Positions 28,930 to 31,921 of a DNA stretch of 31,921 nucleotides are shown one piece after another. The notes beneath the pieces were generated by a model. That model saw nothing but the letters and a program-made list of their open reading frames with translations, was not told the origin of the DNA and searched no databases. The translations under genes and the position numbers were made by a program. How positions within the stretch are numbered: the stretch's first letter is position 1; the number at the start of each line of letters is the position of its first letter. The DNA is from Zygnema cylindricum (lineage: Eukaryota; Streptophyta; Zygnematophyceae; Zygnematales; Zygnemataceae). The stretch is taken from assembly GCA_037447655.1 (NCBI GenBank), contig JBBHKE010002386.1, forward strand, positions 76,531-108,451. The letters are read 5' to 3'.

Positions 28930-30780
28930 CCGTGGAGATTTGAATTGTAATTTTAATTTTTCACTGTCCTATAGTATGAGTTTAGTGAATATCGTAGCAC
29001 TAAAAGCTTAAAACATTTTGTATGCATATTATATTGGTCTAATATACGGCAGTATAAAACCGCGATTTAAGAAGGTAAAATATTTTGCACCTCCATTTTT
29101 AGCGCCTGCCCGAAAATAAAATTAACAGTAATCCGTACACCTAGAGCTTACGAAGTTACGAACCCAAAGCTGCAAATACGTGTCAACTCTCTATTTCCTC
29201 CACGTGGCTCCCGACAATTTTTTGTAAGTTTTAGTTTTCACAGATGACAATTTTTTTAACCTAAATGTTTTGTCTCGCAAGTATTCCAATTGGCCAAAGC
29301 TCTTTACACGTGGCTCTGTGGTCAAAATGACTCAATTTGGTGGTAGTTCTGTACGAAAAGTGAGAATTTATTGTACCTGTACAAAGTCATTTGTCGTTTT
29401 TTAGAAAAATCTTGTTAAAACAATTTCCTTTGATACAGTAGATTCCCCTCCGTCGATATATTGTTTCTACCTCCGTCTGAATTCTCGTTTGCTATGTATC
29501 CATTTTTGGCGATTGTAAAAAAAATTGTTGCGCCACGATTGACTTTTTATGCTTTCGTTTGACCAAAGATGAAAGGTTGTTTTTTTTGGAAATATCCGCG
29601 TGGAAAATTTCATGTGCTCCCGACAAATTTTTGTATTCAATATAAACCTGCAACTACTTAAACGTTTCGTGTTCGCTTTAAAACCCTAAAAACCCTTTTC
29701 AATGGTTTTGTTAGAAAGGCCAAAATGGAATTTAGCCTCTACCTCGTGATTTATTTCAGTTCTTCACGCTGTTTTTTGTCGCCTAGCAATTAGATACGCA
29801 GGGAGATTCAACGAACACACGTTTACAATTTACGCCTCGCCACGTGGACCTTTGGACAACTAGAAATTTTCCACGTTGCTTTAAAGTATGAAGCTTTTAT
29901 GTTCCACTACCGTACAGTGGAGAATAACAGTTTTTTTTGACATTGCCCGCACACGGGCAGATTGACAGCTGGCACACCGACATTTTTTTTTTTAAATGCT
30001 TTGAAGTGGACGTTTTCCAGTTGCGGCGAAGAATCTTCCTCGATAAATCCGTAACAATTCGGCTTTCCGTACAATCTAATAATGTCGGTTCGTTATACTA
30101 GATGGAAAACGGGCTTAAGTGAGCTAGAAATTATTAAAAAAAATAATAATAATAATAATAATTAAAAAATATATAATATTAGTAATAATAACCATAATAA
30201 GATAAAAAAAAAATAAAAAAAAATCATAGGAGGCAGGATTTTCAGCTTTTCAGCCAAAATATTTTCGGAATTTACAACAGCTTCCAAACATATGTGACAA
30301 TGAATGGATAATTGTACGGACACGAATGACGCTTTCCTTTTTCTTTCAGTTTTGTCTTTTTCAGACTACGACCGTCGGTCCAGAAAACAATCTTTTAGAA
30401 TCATGCTCCACCAATACAGCCACGTGTCAAAAGAAGACTCTGTCCTTCGACAACAATCTTCGGTCCAGAAAACAATAAAATTTTAAATTTAAGACAGATG
30501 ACTCATTTTCCACCATCAGACGCACGTGTGAATGACGAGGACTAATTCTGTCTTTTTTTCGACGCCAGCCACATATTTTTTTAGTGTCTTCCGTGAGTTT
30601 GTCGTCATTATTTATGACAAAGCCGGGATCTTATGATTTAATTAATTCGATAGTCGATGAGGACAAAAAAATACTGCGTCTTCGGTCCGCACTATTTTTA
30701 ATTCCGCGAGTGCGACATTTAAGGCTATCGCACGTTAAAACAGAGTCGCCAACCAAATCAACCGATTGGCAAAGCGAATA
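28930..30780. other. Gene-free stretch
   Basis: No gene was supported. GGCTCCCGACAATTTTTTG (about 29208) and TGCTCCCGACAAATTTTTG (about 29608) are diverged copies of one segment. CGGTCCAGAAAACAAT occurs at about 30376 and 30462. An AAT microsatellite lies at about 30142-30163. CACGTG words occur at 29201, 29307, 29841, 30421 and 30533. Confidence 0.5.
30142..30163. repeat. AAT microsatellite
   Basis: This is a run of about seven AAT triplets within a longer A/T-only region (about 30133-30225). It is a simple repeat with no associated feature. Confidence 0.85.
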
Positions 30781-30786
30781 ATGTTT

Positions 30787-30914
30787 CCGTACATTATATC
30801 CGTATAATTTATCCGTACAAAAAAATGTACGCATTTTACGAAAAGTATAAAACCTAAAAGAAATAGTGAATTTTCGCACAAAAGTCAAAAACCGTACGAA
30901 TGAGACATCTATGG
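30787..30914 (+). mobile_element. Element B, right-end fragment
   Basis: The sequence from TCCGTACATTATATCCGTATAA to TACGAATGAGACATCTATGG (right terminus at 30895-30914) aligns with 25765-25883 and 16090-16214. It includes the shared ACGAAAAGTATA-like and TTTTCGCA/AATTTCGTA segments. No matching left terminus was seen upstream, so only the right end survives here. Confidence 0.7.
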
Positions 30915-31780
30915 AATAAGCTAAAAAAAAAATTCAACCGCGAGAAATAACAAATAATTTCATTTAAGAGGAAAAATCAAAATAACAAATAAAAGTATAA
31001 AACATAATAGCGAGAAAAAAACAAAATTTTCAATAAATAGTGACGATGAGAATCTGAAAGAAACAGTAAAATCCAAAATGGACGACAAAAAATCAACCAC
31101 AAGCTGACAAATTTGAAAAACGAGAGACCTTCCAGATCCGTACACGTGTGAGATATTTATCTGGTACATTCAAATCAGAATATCCGTACAGATTCCATTT
31201 ATTTACAGCGTTAAATCCTCGCAGCTTGTGGTCCGTACTCTGTCTGCTAATAAGACAAATTAAGCCAGCTTCCTGTCGTCTTCCCGAAGCGCGGAGTCGC
31301 TAAAAGACAAAATATGGCAAGGTCAGTACCAGCTAAACAAGTCCCGATGAGGACAAAATCCAGAAAACGACAATATTGTGCAAAATAGGGATTTTCTCTG
31401 CAACTTGAAAGGACTGTGACAGGCTGGTTTGCATTAAATGTATATATGTACTGAAACCTCAAAAAACGTACGAAAGGATACAGAAATATGTACGAAAAGA
31501 TTTCGTGGGAGGCGTTCATCAGTCATACGAAGTACGGAACGGCGAAGGAACGCGACGCACTAAACGACAAAAACGGAAGGCGAAGAATCTGTACAACAAT
31601 GTGAAAGTTCTCTGTACGGATGCAACGTTCGCCCGAACGTACGGAATCTGGCTTGTACGACACATTGTACGGAATATTGTCGGCGGAGGCTACTTAAAGA
31701 CGGCGGGGAAAGGGCAAATATTTAAAAATATGAAATTTTCGTCCCGTCGTATTAAAATTGGGATTACTTTTTTTACTCTT
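30915..31780. other. Gene-free stretch rich in GTACG words
   Basis: No gene was supported; the plus-strand frame 31505-31792 is unrecognised. Seven GTACG words fall between about 31467 and 31670. A short perfect palindrome, ACGTTCG-CC-CGAACGT, lies at about 31625-31640. Confidence 0.5.
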
Positions 31781-31921
31781 TTTAATTTTTGACACTTTTT
31801 TTACTTTTTGACACTTTTTTTAATTTTTCGATTTAGTTTTACTTTTTTTAACACTTTTTCTTTTTTGACTTCGACTTTTTTTTTTTTTTTTTTTTTATTT
31901 TTTTATTTTTTTTTTTTTGTC
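31781..31921. repeat. T-rich low-complexity tail
   Basis: The last ~140 bases are T runs interrupted by GACAC and ACTTTTTGACAC-like words, in a loose tandem pattern. They are low complexity and run to the window edge. Confidence 0.85.

Noticed and set aside
1-31921. CRISPR array, prokaryotic operon or phage features
   Set aside because: No regularly spaced short repeats with unique spacers and no bacterial gene organisation; content is that of a plant nuclear genome.

Overview
This window looks like nuclear DNA of a land plant, probably a seed-free lineage such as a moss, liverwort or fern; that placement is an inference. The evidence is one complete intronless gene for the chloroplast ATP synthase delta subunit with a plastid transit peptide, one exon of a plant ABCC-type vacuolar transporter with plausible splice sites, and AT-rich intergenic DNA full of short terminal-inverted-repeat elements. 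There is no operon, no rRNA and no CRISPR array.

Layout. 1-1420: AT-rich, no gene seen. 1420-2262 (minus): an ABCC1/2-like N-terminal exon (core 1828-2170) whose 3' end and splice donor are repeated in tandem four times. 2530-2791: a 262-bp inverted-repeat element. 3303-6232: an old tandem segmental duplication (R-C-D units) in which the central ~450-bp element C lies in opposite orientation in the two units; unit 1 also carries a further inverted-repeat element (4176-4625). 6640-7877: promoter and coding region of the delta-subunit gene, with two G-boxes. 7880-13560: mostly featureless, with one degenerate element (9175-9365) and an 18-bp tandem repeat. 13565-16214: elements with TACACCG termini and the first copy of a ~1.1-1.2 kb inverted-repeat element, called B here. 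16215-18900: gene-poor, with an interrupted coding-like segment, two perfect tandem duplications (30 and 34 bp) and a tRNA-like pseudogene. 19010-20460: a purine block followed by a pyrimidine minisatellite. 21117-26299: a cluster of TACACCG elements and B copies. 27469-28260: a 792-bp PIF/Harbinger-like element with perfect 20-bp inverted repeats and a TTA duplication. 28260-31921: gene-free, with an unusual density of CACGTG and GTACGG words, ending in T-rich DNA.

Function. Only the delta-subunit gene looks intact and expressed. The ABCC exon is either a gene fragment or the first coding exon of a gene running off the left edge. Most of the rest is explained by at least five families of non-autonomous inverted-repeat elements (A/TACACCG, B, C, E and the Harbinger-like one), nested, abutting or duplicated. 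No new multi-gene system could be supported; the most unusual structures are the repeated exon-donor array, the flipped C element and the interleaved inverted repeats of B. All alignments were made by eye, so copy boundaries are approximate.
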